DNA from: JBBDNC01 sp040877875
GTDB taxonomy: Bacteria > Bacteroidota > Rhodothermia > Balneolales > Balneolaceae
Assembly: GCA_040877875.1 (NCBI GenBank)
Contig: JBBDNC010000213.1
Location: 1 to 9,644, forward strand
Length of the DNA stretch: 9,644 bases
Direction: 5' to 3'
Both the position numbers and the translations under genes were made by a program. The notes under the pieces were generated by a model. That model had not been told where the DNA came from. It searched no databases and saw only the letters and a program-made list of their open reading frames with translations. Position 1 is the stretch's first letter. Each line of letters starts with the position of its first letter. Shown here piece by piece: positions 1 through 6,705 of this stretch.

Positions 1-247
1 AAGATTTGAATCGTATTCACTTCATTTTTATCCATATTCGGAGTCTGTTATTAATTTCAAATTTAAAAGGTTTCGGGGAGACTGGAGTTGACACGACACT
101 AGGGAATCATATGAATATCGAGATTGCATGCTTTCCTTCCGCCAAAAAGGATGAATCAGTAAGTTTACAACATACAATATCAATCGCTTCGGTAGAGTTC
201 CCGGCAGTGTACGAGAGGGGCTGCTTGAATCTGAGGATTGATTTTAT

Positions 248-736
248 TCAGTACCGGGCAAATGTTTCCCGGCTGCCCTCCTCATTAAAAAGAATCACGT
301 CATAAGATTCACTGTAAGCTCCCTCCATGCCCGGCGAGCCCATCGGCATACCGGGAACGGCCAGCCCCGCAGCGTCCGGGGATTCGGCTAAAAGTTTTTT
401 AATGGCTTCGGCCGGTACGTGGCCCTCAATGACGTAATCACCGACGATTGCCGTATGGCAAGAGTGAAGTTCAGGTTCTATCCCGTATTCGGTTTTTACG
501 TCTCCCGGACTTTTGCCTTTTCCCAGGCGTACGGTAAAACCGTTTTCCTCGAGGTGGTCGGCCCATTTGGCACAACACATACACCCGGGGTTCGGATAGA
601 TTTCAACGTCCGCATCTGCAACCTGTTCGCGCAGCTCCATTTCGTACCGCTGTTGCTGAGCCTGTTCACGTTCAGCCTGGCCGCATGACGTTATGAGAAG
701 GATGCAGGTTAAGAAAAATGGGAGTTTCCGTATCAT
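248..736 (-). CDS. DUF411 (CopG-like) copper-binding lipoprotein
   Basis: This 162-aa protein belongs to the DUF411 family, whose CopG members are periplasmic copper-resistance proteins that bind copper through cysteines. The N-terminus is a lipoprotein signal (Lys/Arg, hydrophobic core, lipobox I-T-S-C with Cys18), so I infer envelope anchoring facing the periplasm. A Gln/Glu-rich linker (about 19-40) precedes the domain. Family landmarks visible are the cluster C52-M-C54-C55, the S-C93-H94-T-A motif, E-G-H106-V-P, and the signature G-L-A-V-P-G-M-P-M-G-S-P-G-M-E at 124-138, with Met130, Met132 and Met137 as possible extra soft-metal ligands. The start at 736 gives the signal peptide directly; no Shine-Dalgarno is seen. 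The gene is divergent from the di-heme/Rieske/porin operon and could share its control region. Family assignment is firm; the role in copper handling is known for the family and inferred here. Confidence 0.9.
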   Translation of the reverse strand: MIRKLPFFLTCILLITSCGQAEREQAQQQRYEMELREQVADADVEIYPNPGCMCCAKWADHLEENGFTVRLGKGKSPGDVKTEYGIEPELHSCHTAIVGDYVIEGHVPAEAIKKLLAESPDAAGLAVPGMPMGSPGMEGAYSESYDVILFNEEGSRETFARY

Positions 737-908
737 TATTGTGGATTTTGAATTTTGTTTTGAAATATACAGGAATTTATTGCCCGAATGATAAAATTTT
801 TTAAGGGGGGGGAGGATCTTCCATCCATCTGCGAATTTCTACATTTAAGTTTGAATGAAAGGGGAATAAATACTAAATTTAGCTTCAACTAAAAATAAAG
901 TTAGCTGA
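737..908. promoter_or_regulatory. Divergent intergenic control region
   Basis: This 172-bp spacer must carry the promoters for the minus-strand DUF411 gene and the plus-strand di-heme operon. On the plus strand, TAAGTTTG at 846-853 fits the Bacteroidota -7 consensus TAnnTTTG, but I see no matching -33 TTG box at the usual spacing. A perfect 10-bp palindrome CTAAATTTAG lies at 873-882. It is followed by an imperfect inverted repeat (AGCTtcAACT at 881-890 against AAGTTAGCT at 898-906) directly before the start codon, which could be an operator or a leader hairpin. A run of eight G lies at 805-812. All assignments here are tentative. Confidence 0.35.
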
Positions 909-2195
909 ATGAATACCCTGATTGGATTCCGGATCTCTCCGATGATTAAAGTGTCAGTCATCGTGGCAGTTACATTTCTCATCATGCTGAGTTGTGATAT
1001 TTATTCTGATCTGCCGGAAGCGAACAGGATATTGGACGCTCCCCTGGAGGACCTTACCCCGGAACAAATCTCCCTTCATTTGAAAGGAGACGAGGAGTTT
1101 GGAAGAAGGTTTACGACTGAAGAGGGGGTGGGGCCCATCTTTGTGGCTTCATCGTGTGATAGCTGTCACCCGGGAGAGGGGAAAGGCCATCCTGTTTTCA
1201 ACCTGGCCCGTTTCGGGCAGATGGGTGAGGACGGATTTGACCCGATGCCTGAACAGGGTGGCCCCCAGTTGCAAAACCGGGCAGCTCCCGGATTTAACCC
1301 TGAGCGCATTCCGGAAGAAGCGACAGGCGTTGCTGAATTTATGGCGCCGGTTGTTGTAGGACTCGGTTTTCTGGAGGCGGTGGATGACACGACGATTTTG
1401 AATATGGCCGATCCGGATGACAGCGACGGGGATGGAATTTCGGGCCGGCCCAGTTTGATTGACTCTTCTGATTTTCTCGTAGGTGTTGCCGAAGCGGGTG
1501 AGCTGGTGAAAGGGGGAAATGACGTCAGATTTCGAATGTGGGACGGCAAGTTTATCGGCCGGTTCGGCAAGAAAGCGATTACTGTCAACCTGCTGCATCA
1601 GACCGTAACGGCCTACCACCAGGATATGGGTTTGACGACCGATCTGATTCCAAAGGATCTTTTTAACGTTCAATCGGCAGGGATTTCGAGTGAAGATACG
1701 GTGCCGGACCCTGAAATTCCCTCCAGCGTGGTCAGTAATGTCGTTTTTTATTTGAAGACTCTTCGGGCGCCACAACGCCGGAATGAGGATCAACCGGAGG
1801 TGATCGCCGGAGAAAAACTGTTTGCGGAGATCGGCTGTGCGAGTTGTCACGTTCCAAAACTCAAAACCGGGAAGTCATCGATCCCCCAGTTGAGTGAGGT
1901 GGAATTTTATCCCTATACGGATCTGCTGCTACACGATATGGGGCCGGAACTGGACGACGGATATACCGAAGGAAGTGCGGAGACGTACGAATGGCGGACA
2001 CCCCCGCTTTGGGGCCTCGGCCTGGCCGAAGAGTTTCAGGGGGGCGAAGCCTTTTACCTGCATGACGGCCGTGCAGAAACCCTTCGCGACGCGATTGAAT
2101 TCCACGGTGGAGAAGCCGCTGCCAGCCGGGATGCCTTTCGAAGCCTGAGCGGAGAGGAAGCGGATAAGCTCATCAAATTTTTAAAGTCATTGTAA
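909..2195 (+). CDS. Di-heme oxidoreductase, c-type cytochrome lipoprotein
   Basis: This 428-aa protein matches the di-heme oxidoreductase (DHOR, formerly DUF1111/'thiol oxidoreductase') family, distantly related to MauG and di-heme peroxidases. Two c-type heme motifs are visible: C83-D-S-C-H87 in the N-terminal half and C310-A-S-C-H314 in the C-terminal half. An acidic D-S-D-G-D-G-I-S-G stretch (171-179) looks like the Ca-binding-type loop of the family. The C-terminal signature is clear: L-H-D-M-G (341-345), E-W-R-T-P-P-L-W-G (361-369), Y-L-H-D-G-R (383-388) and H-G-G-E-A (399-403). The span uses the first ATG. The ATG at 942 is attractive because it gives a compact lipoprotein signal (M-I-K, hydrophobic core, L-S-C at Cys29 of the long form). 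It is the first gene of an operon and its stop overlaps the Rieske start. Substrate and electron partner are unknown; the adjacent Rieske protein is the obvious candidate partner. Confidence 0.88.
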   Translation: MNTLIGFRISPMIKVSVIVAVTFLIMLSCDIYSDLPEANRILDAPLEDLTPEQISLHLKGDEEFGRRFTTEEGVGPIFVASSCDSCHPGEGKGHPVFNLARFGQMGEDGFDPMPEQGGPQLQNRAAPGFNPERIPEEATGVAEFMAPVVVGLGFLEAVDDTTILNMADPDDSDGDGISGRPSLIDSSDFLVGVAEAGELVKGGNDVRFRMWDGKFIGRFGKKAITVNLLHQTVTAYHQDMGLTTDLIPKDLFNVQSAGISSEDTVPDPEIPSSVVSNVVFYLKTLRAPQRRNEDQPEVIAGEKLFAEIGCASCHVPKLKTGKSSIPQLSEVEFYPYTDLLLHDMGPELDDGYTEGSAETYEWRTPPLWGLGLAEEFQGGEAFYLHDGRAETLRDAIEFHGGEAAASRDAFRSLSGEEADKLIKFLKSL

Positions 2196-2629
2196 TGTTG
2201 AATCGCAAAGAGTTTATAAAACTTGCTTCGGCCGGGGCAGTTTGCGGGGGGATGCTTCCCCTTCTGGGAGGCTGTGCCACCTATCGTTATGTGGATTATC
2301 AAAGGGAAGAGGATACCCTGAAAATAGGAAAGGATGTATTTCAGGAAGAGGAGCTTTTCGTTCTCCTGAGGAATCCGCAGGGCACTTCACCGATTTACCT
2401 TCGCAGGAAGACAGACGGAACCTACTATGCTTTGCTTCTGGAATGCACCCATAAGCAGTGTACAGTGAACCCGGCCTCCAGTCAACTGGCCTGTCCCTGC
2501 CACGGCAGCCGATACGATCTGGACGGGAATGTAGTGGAAGGACCTGCCCGGAGAAATCTGTATGCCTACCGCGTCACCAGTGATTCCGAAACCATCTATA
2601 TTGAACTGCCAAACAGAGGTTTGTTATGA
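2195..2629 (+). CDS. Rieske [2Fe-2S] lipoprotein
   Basis: This 144-aa protein is a single-domain Rieske iron-sulfur protein. Both cluster-binding boxes are intact: C84-T-H86-K-Q-C89 and C100-P-C102-H103-G-S. Cys84/His86/Cys100/His103 would bind the [2Fe-2S] cluster and Cys89/Cys102 would form the usual disulfide, which is typical of high-potential Rieske proteins. The N-terminus (L-N-R-K-E-F-I-K-L) resembles a Tat signal with R-K in place of the twin Arg, then a hydrophobic stretch and a lipobox L-G-G-C at Cys27, suggesting export of a folded, membrane-anchored protein. The start codon overlaps the upstream stop by one base (TAATG), implying translational coupling. No cytochrome b or other bc-complex subunit is nearby, so it is unlikely to be a standard bc1 subunit. 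A carrier role for the di-heme enzyme is my inference. Confidence 0.92.
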   Translation: MLNRKEFIKLASAGAVCGGMLPLLGGCATYRYVDYQREEDTLKIGKDVFQEEELFVLLRNPQGTSPIYLRRKTDGTYYALLLECTHKQCTVNPASSQLACPCHGSRYDLDGNVVEGPARRNLYAYRVTSDSETIYIELPNRGLL

Positions 2630-3807
2630 ATAAGCGGATCCTACTTTTTTGTATCCTGATTTTGGGTATTACCATAAACGGTATTGCACAGCAGGACAGT
2701 CTGACCGTACAGGACGGTATTTATAACCGCCCGTTCATAGGCAATATCGGGCAGACTGCTGTGGGGGGTTATGTGGAGGGAAATACCAACTCATTTGTGG
2801 AAGACGGGATTCCGGAAGGTATTTCATTTGAACTGAGAAGGTTTAACATCTTTCTTTTTTCCAACGTCAGCGAGCATATCCGGTTTATTTCAGAATTGGA
2901 GTTCGAGCATGGGACCAGCGAAATTGCCCTTGAAACGGCTCTGCTCGATTTTGAAATCAACCCTGCATTGATCCTGAGAGCCGGGATTTTACTCCCTCCT
3001 ATCGGTGCCTATAACATCAACCACGACAGCCCGCAATGGGAATTTGTCGACCGGCCGCTGGTCACTACGGGAATCATCCCGACAACCCTCTCTGAAGTCG
3101 GTGCGGGGATTCATGGCAAACTGTTTCCCGGCAATTTGACAATTTCCTACGATGCTTATCTTACCAATGGACTGGGCGACGGGATTCTTCTGAATGAGGA
3201 AGGGCGTACCCATCTTGCCTCCGGAAAACATGAAAGCCAATTTGAGGAAGATAACAATGGGTCGCCGGCCCTGTCTGCACGCCTGGCTGTGAATCACCAC
3301 GGAACGGGAGAGCTGGGATTTTCCTATTATGGGAATATTTATAACACCTTCGAAATTGAGGGAGACAGAGTTGACGCGAAAAGATATCTCAATATTTGGG
3401 CACTTGACTATAATGTCCGCGTATGGAATGCAGAATTTAAAGGTGAAATGGCTTATGCTGACATCGACGTTCCGGAAAATTTACAAGAGGTGTTCGGCGG
3501 CGAGCAGTGGGGAGGACACCTGGATATTATAGTTCCGGTGTGGAAGCCCCGGATTTTATCTTATCAGGAACCGGTGGTGAATTTAAACCTGCGTCTGGAA
3601 CGGGTCGATTTCAACGTCGGACGGTTCAGCTCTACCGGTCAGCGTATTTATGATGAAACGACAGCCATTGTGCCCGGGATCAGTTTTCGTCCGACCGACG
3701 ATACCGTTTTCAGATTGAATTATATTCGCCGCTGGAACAGAGATTTGGTCGGAAATCCCGCCGCCGAAACTGCCGGGATTCAATTGGGTTTTGCCACTTA
3801 TTTCTAA
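2626..3807 (+). CDS. Porin-like outer-membrane beta-barrel protein
   Basis: This 393-aa protein has a Sec signal peptide (M-N-K-R, hydrophobic core, probable cleavage after G-I-A at residue 21). A chain of alternating polar/hydrophobic beta segments follows, with frequent aromatic girdle residues, and the protein ends in A-T-Y-F, the usual C-terminal Phe of outer-membrane barrels. Segments such as I-R-F-I-S-E-L-E-F-E-H and L-R-A-G-I-L-L-P-P-I-G resemble phosphate-selective porin (OprO/P)-like proteins of Bacteroidota and relatives, but I cannot fix the subfamily or the permeant solute. The ATG overlaps the Rieske stop (ATGA, 2626-2629), and an AGAGG just upstream may act as a ribosome binding site. 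Its coupling to two export-targeted redox genes suggests it admits their substrate or releases the product. The outer-membrane location is fairly sure; the function is inferred. Confidence 0.78.
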   Translation: MNKRILLFCILILGITINGIAQQDSLTVQDGIYNRPFIGNIGQTAVGGYVEGNTNSFVEDGIPEGISFELRRFNIFLFSNVSEHIRFISELEFEHGTSEIALETALLDFEINPALILRAGILLPPIGAYNINHDSPQWEFVDRPLVTTGIIPTTLSEVGAGIHGKLFPGNLTISYDAYLTNGLGDGILLNEEGRTHLASGKHESQFEEDNNGSPALSARLAVNHHGTGELGFSYYGNIYNTFEIEGDRVDAKRYLNIWALDYNVRVWNAEFKGEMAYADIDVPENLQEVFGGEQWGGHLDIIVPVWKPRILSYQEPVVNLNLRLERVDFNVGRFSSTGQRIYDETTAIVPGISFRPTDDTVFRLNYIRRWNRDLVGNPAAETAGIQLGFATYF

Positions 3808-4110
3808 ACGGGGTGGTTTCTTTTGTATAGCGGTTTGATCCATATCCTGTAGTACGGTTGTGGCTTGTTTTCAAAACTTCGCTTTAAGTGTTGATTTGTT
3901 AGTAAAGTCTATTGTCAGACGCAGGGCAGCAGAACATTACCTATTTATTCAACTTGGGCTCTTCTCACCGTTGGCTCACCGAATATAGGTTTGTACACCC
4001 GTCAATGATGGCTTTTCCGATCCTGCGTAATTGCCCCGTACCTGCTGAAAACACGAATAGCTGAAAAGAAAAAGTCGCATCAGGGGCCCATCGATTGGTT
4101 TTTCAGGGGG
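3808..4110. other. Intergenic spacer without recognisable gene
   Basis: This stretch lies between the porin stop and the ArsR promoter region. No reading frame on either strand yields a protein I recognise, and I see no tRNA, strong hairpin terminator or terminal repeats. A minus-strand frame around 3960-4070 gives a short peptide with no family resemblance. It may be decayed DNA from an earlier insertion, but nothing in it proves that. Confidence 0.4.
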
Positions 4111-4113
4111 AAG

Positions 4114-4130
4114 ATGTGTAATTTACATAT
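4114..4130. promoter_or_regulatory. Candidate ArsR operator palindrome
   Basis: A 17-bp odd-centred palindrome, ATGTGTAATTTACATAT, has a perfect core TGTAATTTACA (4117-4127) and a single mismatched pair (4116/4128). It sits about 50 bp upstream of the ArsR start, in a sharply AT-rich patch. AT-rich dyads of this size are usual binding sites for ArsR/SmtB repressors, which generally repress their own operon. I infer that it is the operator of the ArsR-ATPase pair; binding cannot be shown from sequence alone. Confidence 0.4.
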
Positions 4131-4131
4131 C

Positions 4132-4141
4132 ATTATATAAT
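4132..4141. promoter_or_regulatory. AT-rich promoter core, TATAAT-like
   Basis: ATTATATAAT (4132-4141) is a perfect 10-bp palindrome containing a TATAAT -10-like hexamer (4136-4141), about 40 bp before the ArsR ATG. It lies immediately after the candidate operator dyad, where a bound repressor would block polymerase. No convincing -35 or -33 element is visible, and the pure A/T composition makes chance matches likely. Confidence 0.3.
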
Positions 4142-4180
4142 AATATATAAAAATCCAATTCAATCTAATCCATTCTCATT

Positions 4181-4552
4181 ATGGATACACAACAACAAAC
4201 GGTCAACCGGCGTGCCATTCAAATCAAGGCAAAACTCTTTCGCGGGTTTTCAGATCCGTCCCGCCTGAGCATCATCGAGGCACTGAGGGACGGCAGGAAA
4301 AGTGTCGGGGAGTTGGTGGAAAGTACGGGCCTTACCCAGCCAAATGTTTCGAACCATCTGCGCTGTCTGTCCGACTGTGATCTGGTACGAAACGTCCGGA
4401 AGGGGCGTCACATTTATTACCGGCTCAGCGATGAGCGTATCCACTCCATTCTTGACCAATCGGAACAATTGCTTTCGGACGTGGCGAAAGGAGTATACGA
4501 ATGTACCCGATATGAAGTCACCGGAACCTCAACCGCAGAGAGTACATCATGA
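4181..4552 (+). CDS. ArsR/SmtB metal-sensing repressor, CmtR-like
   Basis: This 123-aa winged-helix protein is of the ArsR/SmtB family. Visible landmarks are the opening helix with F-S-D-P-S-R-L (23-29), the recognition region G-L-T-Q-P-N-V-S-N-H-L (50-60) and the wing K-G-R-H-I-Y-Y-R-L (74-82). Three cysteines are placed as in the Cd(II)/Pb(II) sensor CmtR of Mycobacterium, which uses Cys57, Cys61 and Cys102. Here Cys62 and Cys66 (R-C-L-S-D-C) lie in the recognition helix and Cys108 is near the C-terminus. The cysteine pattern of the ArsR/CadC alpha3 site is not what is seen. The ATG at 4181 gives a normal-length protein. The stop overlaps the ATPase start (ATGA), so sensor and pump are co-translated. 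It is likely an autorepressor released by a thiophilic metal; the exact metal (Cd, Pb, Cu or other) is not settled. Confidence 0.93.
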   Translation: MDTQQQTVNRRAIQIKAKLFRGFSDPSRLSIIEALRDGRKSVGELVESTGLTQPNVSNHLRCLSDCDLVRNVRKGRHIYYRLSDERIHSILDQSEQLLSDVAKGVYECTRYEVTGTSTAESTS

Positions 4553-6636
4553 GTTCAAATCAAATGGAAATACCCGTAAAGGGGATGGATTGCGCAGGTT
4601 GTGCACGGAGTGTCAAAAATGCCCTGGAAAAACTGGAGGGGGTGGAATCGGCTGAAGTCCTGCTGTCATCGGAAAAAGCCCGTATCACCACAGGGCCCCG
4701 TCAACCGGAATTCTCTGCCATAAAAAAAGCGATTGAAGACATCGGCTACCGGGTTCCCGAGGCACAGGAAGAGTCTGACGAAGGAGAGCGGAATCTTGAA
4801 GCGGTAGCCCGTGATTCGTTCCGGCTATTCGGCCTGGTTTTCGGCGGAATTCTGCTTGTTGTTGTAGTAGGAGAATGGCTTGGGTTGTTTCAAACCGTGA
4901 CGGATTGGATTCCCTTCTGGGCAGGTACGCTGATTGTGCTTGCAACCGGGTATCCGGTTTTCAGGCAGGTTGTCGTTGCCGCACGTAACGGCCAGGTAAC
5001 TCCCCATGCCCTGATGGCCCTCGGGGCTATTACCGCACTCGCAGCGGGCGAATGGGTGACTGCGGCCATTGTGGTATTCTTTATGAGAACCGGCGATTAT
5101 ATTGAAGGTTATACGACCGACAAGGCCCGGGACTCGGTTCGCTCCCTGACCGAGCTTGCTCCCCGGAAAGCAACCGTGGTAAGGGACGGGGAAGAAAAAG
5201 AGGTTGCTATCGATCAGGTGAAAGCGGGCGACTCCATCCTGGTTCGTCCCGGCGGACGCATTCCTGTTGACGGTACCGTGCTGGAAGGCCATGCAACGGT
5301 GGACCAATCCTCGATCACAGGAGAATCCATGCCTGTAGAAATTACACCGGGATCGGGGGTGTTTGCTTCGACGATTGCCCGGGGCGGGCGCCTGTTGCTT
5401 CGGGCCGATGCGATCGGGAAGGATTCCACATTCGGCAAAATCATCCGAATGGTGGAAGAGGCGGAAGCCCATAAAGGGACCGTTCAGCGTTTTGCCGATA
5501 AATTTTCAGCCTACTATCTGCCCGTGGTTACGGGAATTGCACTGCTGACTTATCTTTTGAGCGGTGATGTGATGGCAACCGTGGCCGTGATGGTCGTCGC
5601 CTGCGCCTGTGCGTTTGCCCTGGCTACACCCGTTGCTCTGCTGGCATCCGTCGGTTCCAGTGCCAGGCGGGGTGTGTTGATCAAAGGTGGAAAATATATC
5701 GAAGAGCTGGCCCGTGCGGATGTTCTGCTGATCGACAAGACCGGGACCCTGACGCTGGGCCGGCCGGAAATTTCGGAGGTGATTCCTTTGAATGGCTGTT
5801 CGGCAGGGGAATTGCTGATTTTAGCCGCCAGCGCCGAACAGTATTCCGAACACCCGCTGGGAAGGGCAGTCGTGGCCGCAGCCAAAGAACGCCATCTTGC
5901 CCTGAACAAACCCGATTCTTTTGAAGAATTGACGGGTAACGGAGTGAAGGCCGGGTTCAAGGGGCAAACGGTTACTGTGGGCAACGAACGTTTAATTGAG
6001 CTTGAAAAATCGATCGTTCAACGGATCCGGGAGATAAAAGAAGAGGGCAAAACCGTGATTACCGTACAACGCGAGGGGATCCTGCTGGGGTTGCTGACGG
6101 CAAAAGATACCGAACGAAGTGAGGTGAGGGGGGCCCTCGATCAGATTCGTGCCTTCGGTATAAACCGCATCGAACTGTTGACCGGTGACAATACCGAAAC
6201 CGCCCGAAACCTGGCCGGCCGGCTGGATATTGATTTTCAGGCAGAACTTCTTCCGGAAGACAAAATCGAGATTGTAAAAAAATATCAGTCCGACGGCCGT
6301 ACGGTCGTGATGGTAGGGGACGGGATCAACGATGCCCCGGCTCTCGCCCAGGCAGATGTGGGAATTGCCATGGGATTAACCGGTACGGACATTGCAATTG
6401 AAACGGCCGACATTACTCTGATGCGTGACGACTGGAACCTGGTTCCCGAATTGTTCGTCTCCGCACGGAAAACCATGCGGGTCATCAAATGGAATTTCGG
6501 TTTTACCACCGCATATAATGTCGTGGGGCTCTCGCTGGCTGCATTCGGTTTCCTCCCGCCCGTACTGGCCGCGGCCGCCCAGTCGCTGCCTGACGTTGGG
6601 ATTTTGTTGAACTCTTCCCGTTTGCTCAAATCTTAG
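4549..6636 (+). CDS. Heavy-metal P1B-type ATPase with CAC in place of CPC
   Basis: This 695-aa inner-membrane metal pump couples ATP hydrolysis to metal export. An N-terminal HMA domain carries G-M-D-C15-A-G-C18. Eight membrane helices are expected (about 92-110, 123-143, 152-166, 167-185, 323-338, 341-363, 647-668, 671-690). The catalytic machinery is intact: T-G-E-S (257-260), D396-K-T-G-T-L-T phosphorylation motif, H435-P of the nucleotide domain, T-G-D-N (545-548) and G-D-G-I-N-D-A-P (590-597). The metal-site residues are unusual. Helix 6 reads A-C352-A-C354-A-F-A-L-A-T-P, lacking the conserved proline. Helix 7 keeps the Y656-N657 pair of copper pumps. Helix 8 has Q-S-L-P-D (678-682) instead of M-S-x-S-S. 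It is the second gene of a pair with the upstream ArsR sensor. Metal export is likely; the substrate cannot be assigned by the usual CopA or ZntA rules. Confidence 0.93.
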   Translation: MSSNQMEIPVKGMDCAGCARSVKNALEKLEGVESAEVLLSSEKARITTGPRQPEFSAIKKAIEDIGYRVPEAQEESDEGERNLEAVARDSFRLFGLVFGGILLVVVVGEWLGLFQTVTDWIPFWAGTLIVLATGYPVFRQVVVAARNGQVTPHALMALGAITALAAGEWVTAAIVVFFMRTGDYIEGYTTDKARDSVRSLTELAPRKATVVRDGEEKEVAIDQVKAGDSILVRPGGRIPVDGTVLEGHATVDQSSITGESMPVEITPGSGVFASTIARGGRLLLRADAIGKDSTFGKIIRMVEEAEAHKGTVQRFADKFSAYYLPVVTGIALLTYLLSGDVMATVAVMVVACACAFALATPVALLASVGSSARRGVLIKGGKYIEELARADVLLIDKTGTLTLGRPEISEVIPLNGCSAGELLILAASAEQYSEHPLGRAVVAAAKERHLALNKPDSFEELTGNGVKAGFKGQTVTVGNERLIELEKSIVQRIREIKEEGKTVITVQREGILLGLLTAKDTERSEVRGALDQIRAFGINRIELLTGDNTETARNLAGRLDIDFQAELLPEDKIEIVKKYQSDGRTVVMVGDGINDAPALAQADVGIAMGLTGTDIAIETADITLMRDDWNLVPELFVSARKTMRVIKWNFGFTTAYNVVGLSLAAFGFLPPVLAAAAQSLPDVGILLNSSRLLKS

Positions 6637-6705
6637 GACTCTGTCAGGACTTCGTCTGATTGACTGCGGAAAATCAGGATGTAGTCATATTGCACACTCT
6701 TTATT

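Noticed and set aside
88..114. TTGACA followed 16 bases later by TATGAA, resembling a sigma70 promoter
   Set aside because: No supported plus-strand gene follows, and Bacteroidota-type promoters use other consensus boxes, so it is probably chance.
6..305. Plus-strand open frame of 99 codons from a TTG start at the left edge
   Set aside because: It has no recognisable domain, starts at TTG, and its 3' end runs antisense into the well-supported DUF411 gene.
1149..1850. Long minus-strand frame of 233 codons opposite the di-heme gene
   Set aside because: It is fully antisense to a gene with two heme motifs and family signatures, and its composition is that of a shadow frame.
2195..2629. Rieske subunit of a cytochrome bc1/b6f complex
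   Set aside because: No cytochrome b or c1 gene is adjacent; the partners are a di-heme oxidoreductase and a porin.
3955..4075. Possible transposase remnant on the minus strand before the ArsR gene
   Set aside because: The short frames show no conserved transposase motif, and no terminal repeats frame the region.
4825..5472. Minus-strand frame of 215 codons opposite the ATPase
   Set aside because: It is antisense to membrane and actuator-domain coding sequence of a clear P-type ATPase and has no domain of its own.
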